A stretch of DNA of 41,476 nt from an uncultured Eubacterium sp. (GTDB taxonomy: Bacteria > Bacillota > Clostridia > Lachnospirales > Lachnospiraceae): assembly GCA_947642745.1 (NCBI GenBank), contig CANRTU010000041.1:1-41476 (forward strand), read 5' to 3'. The translations under genes and the position numbers were made by a program. Every line of letters starts with the position of its first letter. The stretch's first letter is position 1. Of this stretch, positions 34,825-41,476 are shown piece after piece. The notes under the pieces were generated by a model. That model saw nothing but the letters and a program-made list of their open reading frames with translations, was not told the DNA's origin and ran no database searches.

Positions 34825-36588
34825 TTACTCCTGTTCTGTATCCGCTTTTGTATCTTCAGTGCCTGTAGCCGCCTTTTCGATCCCCAGATAAGGCAGGATA
34901 TTTAAAAACAGCTCCTTTGCCACCGGCGCCGCAATGGTCCCTCCATAGTATACACCCTGGGGATTGTTAATAATCACCAGACACAGCACCTGCGGATCAG
35001 TCACTGGCGCAAAACACATGAAAGAGGAAATATAGCGGTGGGCGCTTCTTGGCAGCGTCTGTGAAGTGGCTGTTTTGCCTCCGATCTGGTAGCCTTCAAT
35101 ATAAGCTTTGCTGCCGCCCCCTTCTGAAACTACTTTTTCCAGCAGAGTGCGCATGGTCGCTGAAGTTTTTTCGCTGATAATCTGCGTGGAAGGTTCAAAG
35201 TCAAACACTTCTTTTACGTTGCCCTCCTGGTCTTCCACCTGTACGCCAAAATGGGGCGTGATACGTTTTCCCCCGTTAATCAGCGACGAAATGGTAGTGG
35301 CAAGCTGTACCGGCGTAATCTGGAAAGACTGTCCAAAGGAAATTGTGGCAAGTTCCACCTGGCCCACATTTTTTTGTTCATGCATGATCGTGCGTGCCTC
35401 TCCAGGCAGATCAATACCGGTTTTTGCAAGCAGGCCGAACTGACTGAAATATTTGTAAAACTGCTCCACCCCCAGACGCATACCCAGTTCGATAAAGACC
35501 GGATTGCAGGAATTTTCCAGCCCTTCCACAAAACTTTCCGCACCATGGCCGCTGGTTCTGGCACAGCGGATTCTGCGGTCTTCCACAATTTTGTAACCCG
35601 GACAATAAAAATTATCTTTCAGGGAAACCACGCCTGCTTCCAGCGCCGCCGAGGCAGTAATGACCTTGAAGGTAGAACCCGGCTCATACGTATCATTGAT
35701 GCACCCGTTGCGCCACATCTGGTTTAACAGTTCCTGTTTTTCTTCACTACTGGCATATGTACTTCCCTCCGGCAGCCCGTAGGGTTCATTCAGGTTAAAT
35801 TCCGGCAGATTGACCATGGTCATAATCTGACCGTTGGACGGATTCATAATCAGTATGCTCACACTGTCCGCTTCTTTGGCCTGAATCGCTTTTTCCGCAG
35901 CCTGCTGTGCGTACATCTGCAGATTATAATCCAGGCTGATGCGCAGATTGCTGCCATCCACCGGATCGAGCCTGCTCTCTCCGGCGTCTTCGATTTCCAC
36001 CCCTTTAGCGTCAGTAAGTGTGAGTATTTTACCATTTGTGCCTTTTAGTTTTTCATCATATACCACTTCCAGGCCGATAATTCCCTGATTATCCCCTCCT
36101 GTAAATCCCAGTACTTTAGAGGCCAGATCATCATATGGATAATAGCGTTTGTAATCTTCATCCACTTTGACGCCTGCCAGCTTGTATTCCCTGATCCGGT
36201 CCCCTGTTTCTTTGGATACATTGGATTTGATCCGTTCGATGGCGCTGTATGTTTCCACCCGTTTGCGGACAGTCTCTTCCTCCATTTCCAGTTCCCTGGA
36301 CAGTACACGGATAATCTTTTCCCCGTCTTCAATCTGACTGTGAATCACGGAAATCGTACAGACACTCCGGTTGGAAGCCAGCACATTTCCATTAATATCC
36401 AGAATCTTTCCCCGTGCCGCCTTGATATCCCGCTCTCTCTGGTGCAGACTCTGCGCCTTTCCTCCATAATATTCCGATTTAAATACCATCAGATACACCA
36501 GCCGGCCGGCCAGCACCATCATGCCCAGAAAAATCGTACAGAAAACTACCACGATCTTTTTCCGGTTGCCTGTTTTTGTGCCATTCAT
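34825..36588 (-). CDS. Class B penicillin-binding protein, SpoVD-like transpeptidase
   Basis: A 587-aa PBP. A short cytoplasmic tail and membrane helix (about 10-32) precede the PBP dimerisation domain (GKILDINGNVLASN). The transpeptidase has Ser305 in EPGSTFKV, the SCN motif (ENSCNPVF) and, in place of KTG, Lys505-Thr-Ala (GGKTATSQ). The Ala is a change at a position almost always Gly in active enzymes, though Ala is a small substitution and probably tolerated. No PASTA domains follow. Second of two tandem class B PBPs; by position it corresponds to B. subtilis SpoVD, which makes spore cortex, with the neighbouring SEDS protein as partner. GAGG lies eight nucleotides before the ATG. Confidence 0.92.
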   Translation of the reverse strand: MNGTKTGNRKKIVVVFCTIFLGMMVLAGRLVYLMVFKSEYYGGKAQSLHQRERDIKAARGKILDINGNVLASNRSVCTISVIHSQIEDGEKIIRVLSRELEMEEETVRKRVETYSAIERIKSNVSKETGDRIREYKLAGVKVDEDYKRYYPYDDLASKVLGFTGGDNQGIIGLEVVYDEKLKGTNGKILTLTDAKGVEIEDAGESRLDPVDGSNLRISLDYNLQMYAQQAAEKAIQAKEADSVSILIMNPSNGQIMTMVNLPEFNLNEPYGLPEGSTYASSEEKQELLNQMWRNGCINDTYEPGSTFKVITASAALEAGVVSLKDNFYCPGYKIVEDRRIRCARTSGHGAESFVEGLENSCNPVFIELGMRLGVEQFYKYFSQFGLLAKTGIDLPGEARTIMHEQKNVGQVELATISFGQSFQITPVQLATTISSLINGGKRITPHFGVQVEDQEGNVKEVFDFEPSTQIISEKTSATMRTLLEKVVSEGGGSKAYIEGYQIGGKTATSQTLPRSAHRYISSFMCFAPVTDPQVLCLVIINNPQGVYYGGTIAAPVAKELFLNILPYLGIEKAATGTEDTKADTEQE

Positions 36589-36660
36589 AAAACAAACCTC
36601 ATAATAGCAGTTATTATAGCTTATTCTGCAATTATGAGGTTATGTATGTTTCTGTACCGG

Positions 36661-38703
36661 TTATTCATAAGTCACAGCTTCGCCTAAATTTGCCCTTGCC
36701 TCATATCCTTCAATCGCTGTGTACATATTCGTATCCTTGTTTTTCGGAGCGTCTTTGTCCACCTTTTCGTCTTTATATATATTCATATAAGGCAGAATTT
36801 CTTCCAGAATCTCTCTTGTTAAGTTCTGGGCAAACGTACTATGGGCCTGTTTCTGGCCCGCGGTACTCTGGTTTGGCGTATCAATTACCGTATAAATTAC
36901 CAGCTGCGGATGCTCTTCCGGCAGATAGCCGATAAACGACACCAGATAATTCCCGTCTTTACGGGGCTGTTTTTCCGCTGTACCTGTTTTTCCGCCCATG
37001 GAATATCCGGATACTTTCGCCACATTTGCGGTACCATCGGATACAGTGGCATAGAGATATTCTTTGACTTTATCAGACGTTTCCTTTGAAACCGTCTGTT
37101 TTAGAAGCCTGGGCCGGATCTCTTCAACGGTGTTGCCATTTTCATCCTCAATTCTGGATACCAGGTAAGGCTGGTAGTAATCCCCGCCATTAATAACAGA
37201 AGCAAAGGCGCAGATCATCTGTATCATTGTACAGTTATAATTCTGTCCGAAAGATTCTGTGGCCAGATCCACTGCGGACGTATTTTCCACCGATCGTACC
37301 AGACTGTCCGTCCTGGCTTCTCCCGGCAGGTCAATATTTGTACGCAGGCCCATACCGAAAATACTCTGGTAATTACAGAAATTTTCTTTTCCAATCATAC
37401 GGACCATCTGCATAAGCGCATCGTTACACGAATCCATCAAAGCTCCCTGTATGCTTTCCGGTCCATGTCCGCCTGTAGCCACGCAGTTGATCTGCTTGTC
37501 GCCTACCTTCTCATACCCGTTGCAGTCGAAATATTCATTGCCGCTTAACGCACCGCAGTCCAGTCCCGCCGCCACTGTCAGCGGCTTCTGGGTGGAACCT
37601 GGCTCAAACGTATCAGAGATACAGAAATTGCGCCATAGCTGCTGGAGTTTTTCCATCTCCTCCTCTTCGCTCATTGCGTCGATTTCTTCCTGTGTGTAAT
37701 AATTTTCCAGTGAACGGGGATCAGAAAGATCAAAGTCAGGAAAATTGGCCATGGACAAAACAGCCCCCGTATTCGGATCTAAAATAATGACCCCGATACG
37801 CTCCGCACCCGGACCCTCCCTTGCCTCATTCGCATATGCTTTGTCAAATTCAGCGATTTTCGCTTCAACCACAGACTGGATATTCATATCCAGGGTAGTC
37901 ACAACCGTATGGCCGTTCAGAGCTTCCTTTACCGACTTTTCTACAGCGTTTTCCGAATTCAGATATCCGTACTGCCTGCCGTTGGTGCCATTTAATACGT
38001 CACTGTAGTAATTTTCCAGCCCTGACATCCCCACATCGCCGGAAGTGGTGAATCCAATGACGGAACTTGCCAGCGATTTATAAGGATAGTTACGGATATA
38101 TTCTTTTTCAAACCAGACGCCCCGTATTAAATCTGATGTATCTGTTTTTTTGTCTCCGGATGATTTGTCATCTGATTCTTCATCTCCGGACGCTTCTTCT
38201 GATTCTTTGCCCTTTGAACCGGCGCCGTTCTGCAGCTCTGTAAATCTCTGCATTTCTTCATATGGCACATGTTTTGCCAGTACCCGGTAACGGCTGTCCG
38301 GATTGTCCCTGATATAGGCCCGGACCTCTTCTGCGTCCAGTTCCGGAAATGTGGACAGTAACGCTTCCAGGGTAGGCTCCAGATAATCTTTTTCTGATGT
38401 AAGTACGTAACAGTCCAGAATCACGTTATACACATCCACACTGGTGGCCAGCACGCTGCCTTTGCAGTCTGTAATATCCCCCCTGCGGTAAGGAATGGAT
38501 ACGCTGTCGTATACCTGCTGGGCCAGTACAATCCGCTGGTATCTGTCTCCGGCAGTATGTTCAATGTAAATTAAATAACCAGTCAGTCCGGTGAGTGACA
38601 AAAGGATTGCGAAAAAAATCACAAACAACTTCATATGCATTCTCCGGCTGATTCTGAGCCATCTGCGTGTGGGCCTTCTCTTTCGTCTTCTCCGCTGTGC
38701 CAT
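36661..38703 (-). CDS. Class B penicillin-binding protein, FtsI/PBP2B-like septal transpeptidase
   Basis: A 680-aa PBP. The first 22 residues are mostly Arg and Lys, then a membrane helix (about 25-47), the dimerisation domain (YRRGDITDCKGSVLATS) and the transpeptidase with Ser370 (EPGSTQKPLTV), SCN (MDSCNDAL) and Lys572-Thr-Gly-Thr. Residues about 158-188 form an unusual hydrophilic insert rich in Ser, Glu, Asp, Lys and Gly inside the N-terminal domain. By order (directly after ftsL) it matches PbpB/FtsI and should cross-link septal wall with FtsW. The C-terminal tail after the catalytic domain is long and charged and has no PASTA repeat. It starts 12 nt after ftsL. Confidence 0.92.
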   Translation of the reverse strand: MAQRRRRKRRPTRRWLRISRRMHMKLFVIFFAILLSLTGLTGYLIYIEHTAGDRYQRIVLAQQVYDSVSIPYRRGDITDCKGSVLATSVDVYNVILDCYVLTSEKDYLEPTLEALLSTFPELDAEEVRAYIRDNPDSRYRVLAKHVPYEEMQRFTELQNGAGSKGKESEEASGDEESDDKSSGDKKTDTSDLIRGVWFEKEYIRNYPYKSLASSVIGFTTSGDVGMSGLENYYSDVLNGTNGRQYGYLNSENAVEKSVKEALNGHTVVTTLDMNIQSVVEAKIAEFDKAYANEAREGPGAERIGVIILDPNTGAVLSMANFPDFDLSDPRSLENYYTQEEIDAMSEEEEMEKLQQLWRNFCISDTFEPGSTQKPLTVAAGLDCGALSGNEYFDCNGYEKVGDKQINCVATGGHGPESIQGALMDSCNDALMQMVRMIGKENFCNYQSIFGMGLRTNIDLPGEARTDSLVRSVENTSAVDLATESFGQNYNCTMIQMICAFASVINGGDYYQPYLVSRIEDENGNTVEEIRPRLLKQTVSKETSDKVKEYLYATVSDGTANVAKVSGYSMGGKTGTAEKQPRKDGNYLVSFIGYLPEEHPQLVIYTVIDTPNQSTAGQKQAHSTFAQNLTREILEEILPYMNIYKDEKVDKDAPKNKDTNMYTAIEGYEARANLGEAVTYE

Positions 38704-38715
38704 AGTTCACCTGCC

Positions 38716-39207
38716 TTAATCCGGATACTGTGTCATAAAATCCGAGTTATCAATTGTATAATAAATAATCTGCTTTTTGGACGGATATTTCATACCCAGT
38801 CTTTTCGCCTTCCTTCTGATTTCTTTTAAATTAATTGCTGTGGCAATCCGCTTATAAGTCATATCGTTTTCTGTTCTAAGATTCGATACCTCACTCTCCA
38901 GTCTTGCGATAGACTTCTGACGGATTGTAATATCAGATTGTAAATACACATAAGCTGCCAGAACAAGAGCAACTGTAAAAACACATACGGATAAAAAAGC
39001 CACGTAACCGGCACTCATTTTCAGTGCCCGTTCCCGGTTTCTGCGGGCAGCACGTCTGCGTCTGCGCTTCTGCTCCGAAATCCGGCGCTCTTCTTTTCTC
39101 TTCCTGCGTTCCTCGTGGTAATCCGGCGCCGCTTCTAAACGGCGGACCGTATTGCCATCTTCATACGTATGGACCTCATATGGTGTTCTCTCTTTCAGCC
39201 TGTTCAT
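38716..39207 (-). CDS. ftsL: FtsL-like divisome protein
   Basis: A 163-aa bitopic protein with the FtsL/DivIC layout: a long, strongly basic cytoplasmic part (KRKEERRISEQKRRRRRAARR, residues 36-56), one membrane helix (about 66-89) and an extracellular coiled coil (about 92-125, QKSIARLESEVSNLRTEND), then a short tail. FtsL pairs with DivIC and DivIB to hold the septal synthase. Sequence identity in this family is always low, so the call rests on topology and on the position between rsmH and the first PBP. The cytoplasmic part is longer than in B. subtilis FtsL. GGGGAG lies seven nucleotides before the ATG. Confidence 0.8.
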   Translation of the reverse strand: MNRLKERTPYEVHTYEDGNTVRRLEAAPDYHEERRKRKEERRISEQKRRRRRAARRNRERALKMSAGYVAFLSVCVFTVALVLAAYVYLQSDITIRQKSIARLESEVSNLRTENDMTYKRIATAINLKEIRRKAKRLGMKYPSKKQIIYYTIDNSDFMTQYPD

Positions 39208-39251
39208 ACAATTGCTCCCCTTTCATGTAACAGATGGATCAGATCCGGATC

Positions 39252-40247
39252 TTATAAAATCCTGTCTGTACTGTTACATTTGCGTTCAAAAACTCTTAAT
39301 TTCGCACTTTTTGAACGCTTATTATTTTTTATTTCTTCTTCTGCCGGCAGGACCGGTCCCCGTAAGGCTTTTCCTTTGGAAACCCTTCCACAGACGCATA
39401 CAGGAAAATCTGGCGGACAGATACACGGATGTTCATTTTTCCTGAAAATGGATTTTACAATCCGGTCTTCCAGGGAATGGAAGGTGATCACACACAGCCT
39501 CCCCCCATCTGTCAGTAAATCTATCATATCCTCCAGATGATCCTGCAGTACTTCCAGTTCACGGTTACAGGCAATCCGGATGGCCTGAAACGTCCGCTTT
39601 GCCGGATGACCGCCGCTTTTTTGCACTTTCATGGGAATCGCTCCACGGATAATGCCGCATAACTCCCCTGTTGTGACAATTTCTTTTTCTTTTCGTGCAT
39701 TTACAATATGTTTCGCTATGTTCTTCGCAAATTTATCTTCCCCAAAATCACGAATGATCCGGAAAAGTTCTTTTTCACTGTATTCGTTTACAATGTCTTT
39801 TGCCGTCAGTTTTTGTCTTCTGTCCATACGCATATCCAGTGGCGCGTCTTTCTCACGATAAGAAAAACCCCGCCCGGGCGTATCCAGCTGATGTGAGGAA
39901 ACTCCCAGATCCAGAAGGATTCCATCCGCTTTTGTAATTCCCGCCTCTTTCAGATGCCTGCGCATATCCGCAAAACTGCCCCAGACAACCGTAACAAGGT
40001 CTCCAAATTCCCGCAGACGTTCTGTAGACACACGGACCGCTTCTTCATCCTGGTCAATGCCTAAAAAACGTCCCGGAGGCACAAGACGTCCCGCCACTTC
40101 ACGGGCATGTCCGGCTCCGCCCAGCGTACCGTCCACATATATCCCCTCCGGCCGGATACGCAGGCTGTCAACTGCCTCGTGAAGCATGACGGGAATATGA
40201 TGAAATGCTGTATCCTTACTATTCTGATTCTGTTCTTTGTGCTCCAT
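39252..40247 (-). CDS. rsmH: 16S rRNA (cytosine(1402)-N(4))-methyltransferase
   Basis: About 331 aa. It methylates N4 of C1402 in the 16S rRNA decoding centre using S-adenosylmethionine. The N-terminal [13 protein letters not shown] and the SAM motif [12 protein letters not shown] are diagnostic, followed by [15 protein letters not shown] and the C-terminal [13 protein letters not shown] and [12 protein letters not shown]. The start at 40247 (MEHKEQNQN) has GGGAGGG 7 nt upstream; the frame is open to 40319 but the added residues are not family-like. A gap of about 350 nt separates it from mraZ, where a short gap is usual. Confidence 0.96.
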   Translation of the reverse strand: MEHKEQNQNSKDTAFHHIPVMLHEAVDSLRIRPEGIYVDGTLGGAGHAREVAGRLVPPGRFLGIDQDEEAVRVSTERLREFGDLVTVVWGSFADMRRHLKEAGITKADGILLDLGVSSHQLDTPGRGFSYREKDAPLDMRMDRRQKLTAKDIVNEYSEKELFRIIRDFGEDKFAKNIAKHIVNARKEKEIVTTGELCGIIRGAIPMKVQKSGGHPAKRTFQAIRIACNRELEVLQDHLEDMIDLLTDGGRLCVITFHSLEDRIVKSIFRKNEHPCICPPDFPVCVCGRVSKGKALRGPVLPAEEEIKNNKRSKSAKLRVFERKCNSTDRIL

Positions 40248-40596
40248 CCTGTATCCCTCCCCGGCCTGTACAATGGATTGCGGCTGATCGCCTGCGTGTA
40301 CCAGGACCTGTCTGAACATGCATTTAGGTGGAATTTTTAAAAGACATGATACGTCGTGCCATCCGGTATGCTCACAGTCTGTGGCGCATACGCCGGGAAT
40401 GCAGAAAAATATCAGGAAGGCACGAACTGATTTTCTTTACGCTTCCAGAGCGTGTCTGAAAAATATCCGGCATGTGATCCTTGCAGGCATGTCGGAAACC
40501 GCAATCCCGGCCCCGCCGGAGCGGCGGTGTCTGACGATGGATGCGGCAGATCATAAAACGGCAGTACAGCTGTCATATTTTACAAAAGCCGCTCTG
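40248..40596 (-). other. Unusually long mraZ-rsmH gap; no gene seen
   Basis: No supported gene on either strand. It contains G+C-rich inverted segments, for example CGCCGGAGCGGCG (about 40515-40528), and a GCGTGTCTGAAAAAT block at 40450-40464 that resembles the terminator at 23244-23260. It may hold a decayed element or an attenuator. No promoter of quality was seen before rsmH. Confidence 0.35.
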
Positions 40597-41028
40597 TCAG
40601 ATACTGACTCCCAGTTCCGCCATATAATCCGCAATTTCATCCATATCGCCGATGTCATTGCAACGCTCCCATTTTTCCTTATCCCAGATTTCTACCCGGT
40701 TTAAAACGCCTGCGGATACAATTTCTTTTTCCAGTCCCGCATACACACGTAACGAATTCGGAAGCAGAATGCGTCCCTGTTTGTCCACTTCGCAGCTTGC
40801 TGCGCCGGCAAAGAAAAAACGTACAAAATCTCTTGCTTTTTTATTGGTTAATGGTACTTTACGGAAGGCTTCTTCGATATTTGCCCATTCATCCAGCGGG
40901 TATACAAATAAACAGTCATCCAGACCCTTGGTGACTACGAATTCATCTCCAAGCTTCTCACGAAACCTGGATGGAACAATCAGTCTGCCCTTGGCATCAA
41001 TTGTATGACTGTATTCACCCATAAACAT
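40597..41028 (-). CDS. mraZ: Transcriptional regulator MraZ
   Basis: 143 aa, the usual family length, with two tandem AbrB-like (SpoVT/AbrB) DNA-binding repeats: [21 protein letters not shown] at the N-terminus and [19 protein letters not shown] in the second half. MraZ forms a ring-shaped oligomer that binds tandem boxes before its own gene and controls the dcw operon. The ATG at 41028 has AGAGG nine nucleotides upstream; the frame extends six codons further without support. Candidate boxes and a good promoter lie directly upstream, so autoregulation is very likely. Confidence 0.96.
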   Translation of the reverse strand: MFMGEYSHTIDAKGRLIVPSRFREKLGDEFVVTKGLDDCLFVYPLDEWANIEEAFRKVPLTNKKARDFVRFFFAGAASCEVDKQGRILLPNSLRVYAGLEKEIVSAGVLNRVEIWDKEKWERCNDIGDMDEIADYMAELGVSI

Positions 41029-41049
41029 CGCAAATATCCTCTGCAATTG

Positions 41050-41078
41050 AAAACGACAGTTAGATCAGCAGTCGTTTT
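41050..41078 (-). promoter_or_regulatory. Stem-loop in the mraZ leader
   Basis: AAAACGAC (41050-41057) with GTCGTTTT (41071-41078), a perfect 8-bp stem between the boxes and the ribosome site. On the minus strand it ends in GTCGTTTTC, so it might act as a weak attenuator. Confidence 0.4.
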
Positions 41079-41104
41079 TTCCAGGAAAACGCAATGATAT
41101 ATTT

Positions 41105-41158
41105 ACACTTTCCACCATATATACACCACTTTGTGCCATTTTCAACCACTTTCCTCCA
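41105..41158 (-). promoter_or_regulatory. MraZ box array
   Basis: On the minus strand TGG recurs at exact 10-bp steps (complement CCA at 41126, 41136, 41146 and 41156), each followed or preceded by an AAA run. Complements of AAAGTGG or AAAGTGT lie at 41105-41111, 41126-41132 and 41146-41152. This fits the tandem AAAGTG-type boxes described for MraZ in Mollicutes and related TGG boxes elsewhere. The array lies just downstream of the -10 box. Confidence 0.75.
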
Positions 41159-41170
41159 CATCTAAATAAT

Positions 41171-41199
41171 AGTATACTCATTTTATATTCATTTGACAA
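41171..41199 (-). promoter_or_regulatory. Promoter of mraZ and the dcw cluster
   Basis: Minus-strand TTGTCA (41194-41199), 17 bp, TATACT (41171-41176). Its start site falls a few bases upstream of the box array, well placed for repression by MraZ. Confidence 0.75.
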
Positions 41200-41284
41200 G
41201 ACATTTTCACTCCGCAACGCCGGAAAAGTGCAGAAATGGCTTAATTGTTGCGTATTCCCTCAAAAAAAATTCAGGACATAAAAA

Positions 41285-41424
41285 AGTATCCGGCTTCGCC
41301 GGGCTGCCGCAGGCTGCATCTTCCCCACTGCCTGCGGCGGGCTGCACTGGCAGCATTTTCCTCTCCGCCGCAGTGTGATCCTCCCGGAGGGTTTTACTCT
41401 ATAGGACGGTCTTTCCTATAGAGT
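41285..41424. repeat. G+C-rich dispersed hairpin repeat (right copy, most complete)
   Basis: Block order: CCGGCTTCGCCGG, CTGCCGCAGGCTGC, CTGCGGCGGGCTGC, GGCAGCATTTTCCTCTCCGC, CTCCCGGAGGG, then a perfect 11-bp hairpin ACTCTATAGGA (41396-41406) with TCCTATAGAGT (41414-41424), loop CGGTCTT. It matches copies at 1-62, 20040-20165 and 20349-20400. No gene is supported here. Confidence 0.65.
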
Positions 41425-41476
41425 CAGAACCACCGGCTTAGCCGGTGGCTTGTTCTGGCCCTATAAGGGCCTTTTA
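41425..41476. repeat. Nested hairpins resembling an IS200/IS605-type end
   Basis: CAGAAC (41425-41430) and GTTCTG (41452-41457) enclose CACCGGC/GCCGGTG (41431-41437 and 41441-41447); then GGCCC TATAA GGGCC (41457-41471) and TTTTA. Such subterminal hairpins are found at ends of IS200/IS605 elements and in REP-like sequences. No transposase is in the window, and the element runs off the edge, so the identity is a guess. Confidence 0.4.

Overview
The window reads as chromosome from a low- to mid-G+C, Gram-positive, probably spore-forming Clostridia, most likely a gut-type Lachnospiraceae. The basis is PolC-type DNA polymerase, MraZ/FtsL/SpoVD-like/FtsW/DivIB cell-division genes, a NifU-like plus GGGtGRT pair, BlaI/BlaR1-type regulators and strong AGGAGG ribosome sites. 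No species is claimed. Nearly every gene lies on the minus strand; the main exception is an A+T-rich plus-strand scar of an integrative element at about 20.8-23.4 kb. No rRNA, tRNA or CRISPR array was seen.

Left part (0.1-9.3 kb): a small unknown protein and an AAA-ATPase/PD-(D/E)XK protein, then a run transcribed leftwards from a good promoter at 8.2 kb: pheA, a Ppx/GppA-HD phosphatase, polyphosphate kinase ppk1 and a Cof-type HAD phosphatase. Upstream of pheA is a small accessory module (a membrane-anchored unknown, a STAS-like protein and a coding remnant) next to a 114-bp imperfect palindrome. Centre-left (9.6-19.8 kb): polC and ispG; a blaI-blaR1 pair with duplicated operator palindromes over a consensus promoter, where the BlaR1 protein carries an NlpC/P60 domain whose catalytic Cys reads as Ser; and a MutS2-like ATPase without the Smr nuclease domain.

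Middle (19.8-25.2 kb): about 1 kb of G+C-rich structured repeats with a perfect TTGACA-17-TATAAT promoter reading into a 12-codon ORF. Next comes the element scar (frameshifted HTH gene, N-terminally truncated tyrosine recombinase, two small cargo genes, short direct repeats), then the GGGtGRT gene and its NifU-like partner behind a hairpin-rich leader.

Right part (25.6-41.1 kb): a GH36 alpha-galactosidase, then a division and cell-wall (dcw) cluster transcribed leftwards as mraZ, rsmH, ftsL, two class B PBPs, mraY, murD, ftsW, ftsQ, ftsZ. mraZ has a promoter and 10-bp periodic MraZ boxes; ftsZ has its own promoter and a TTG start. murE, murF, murG and ftsA are not in the cluster. Both window ends carry copies of the repeat family seen at 20 kb, whose hairpin stem differs in sequence between copies but stays paired.
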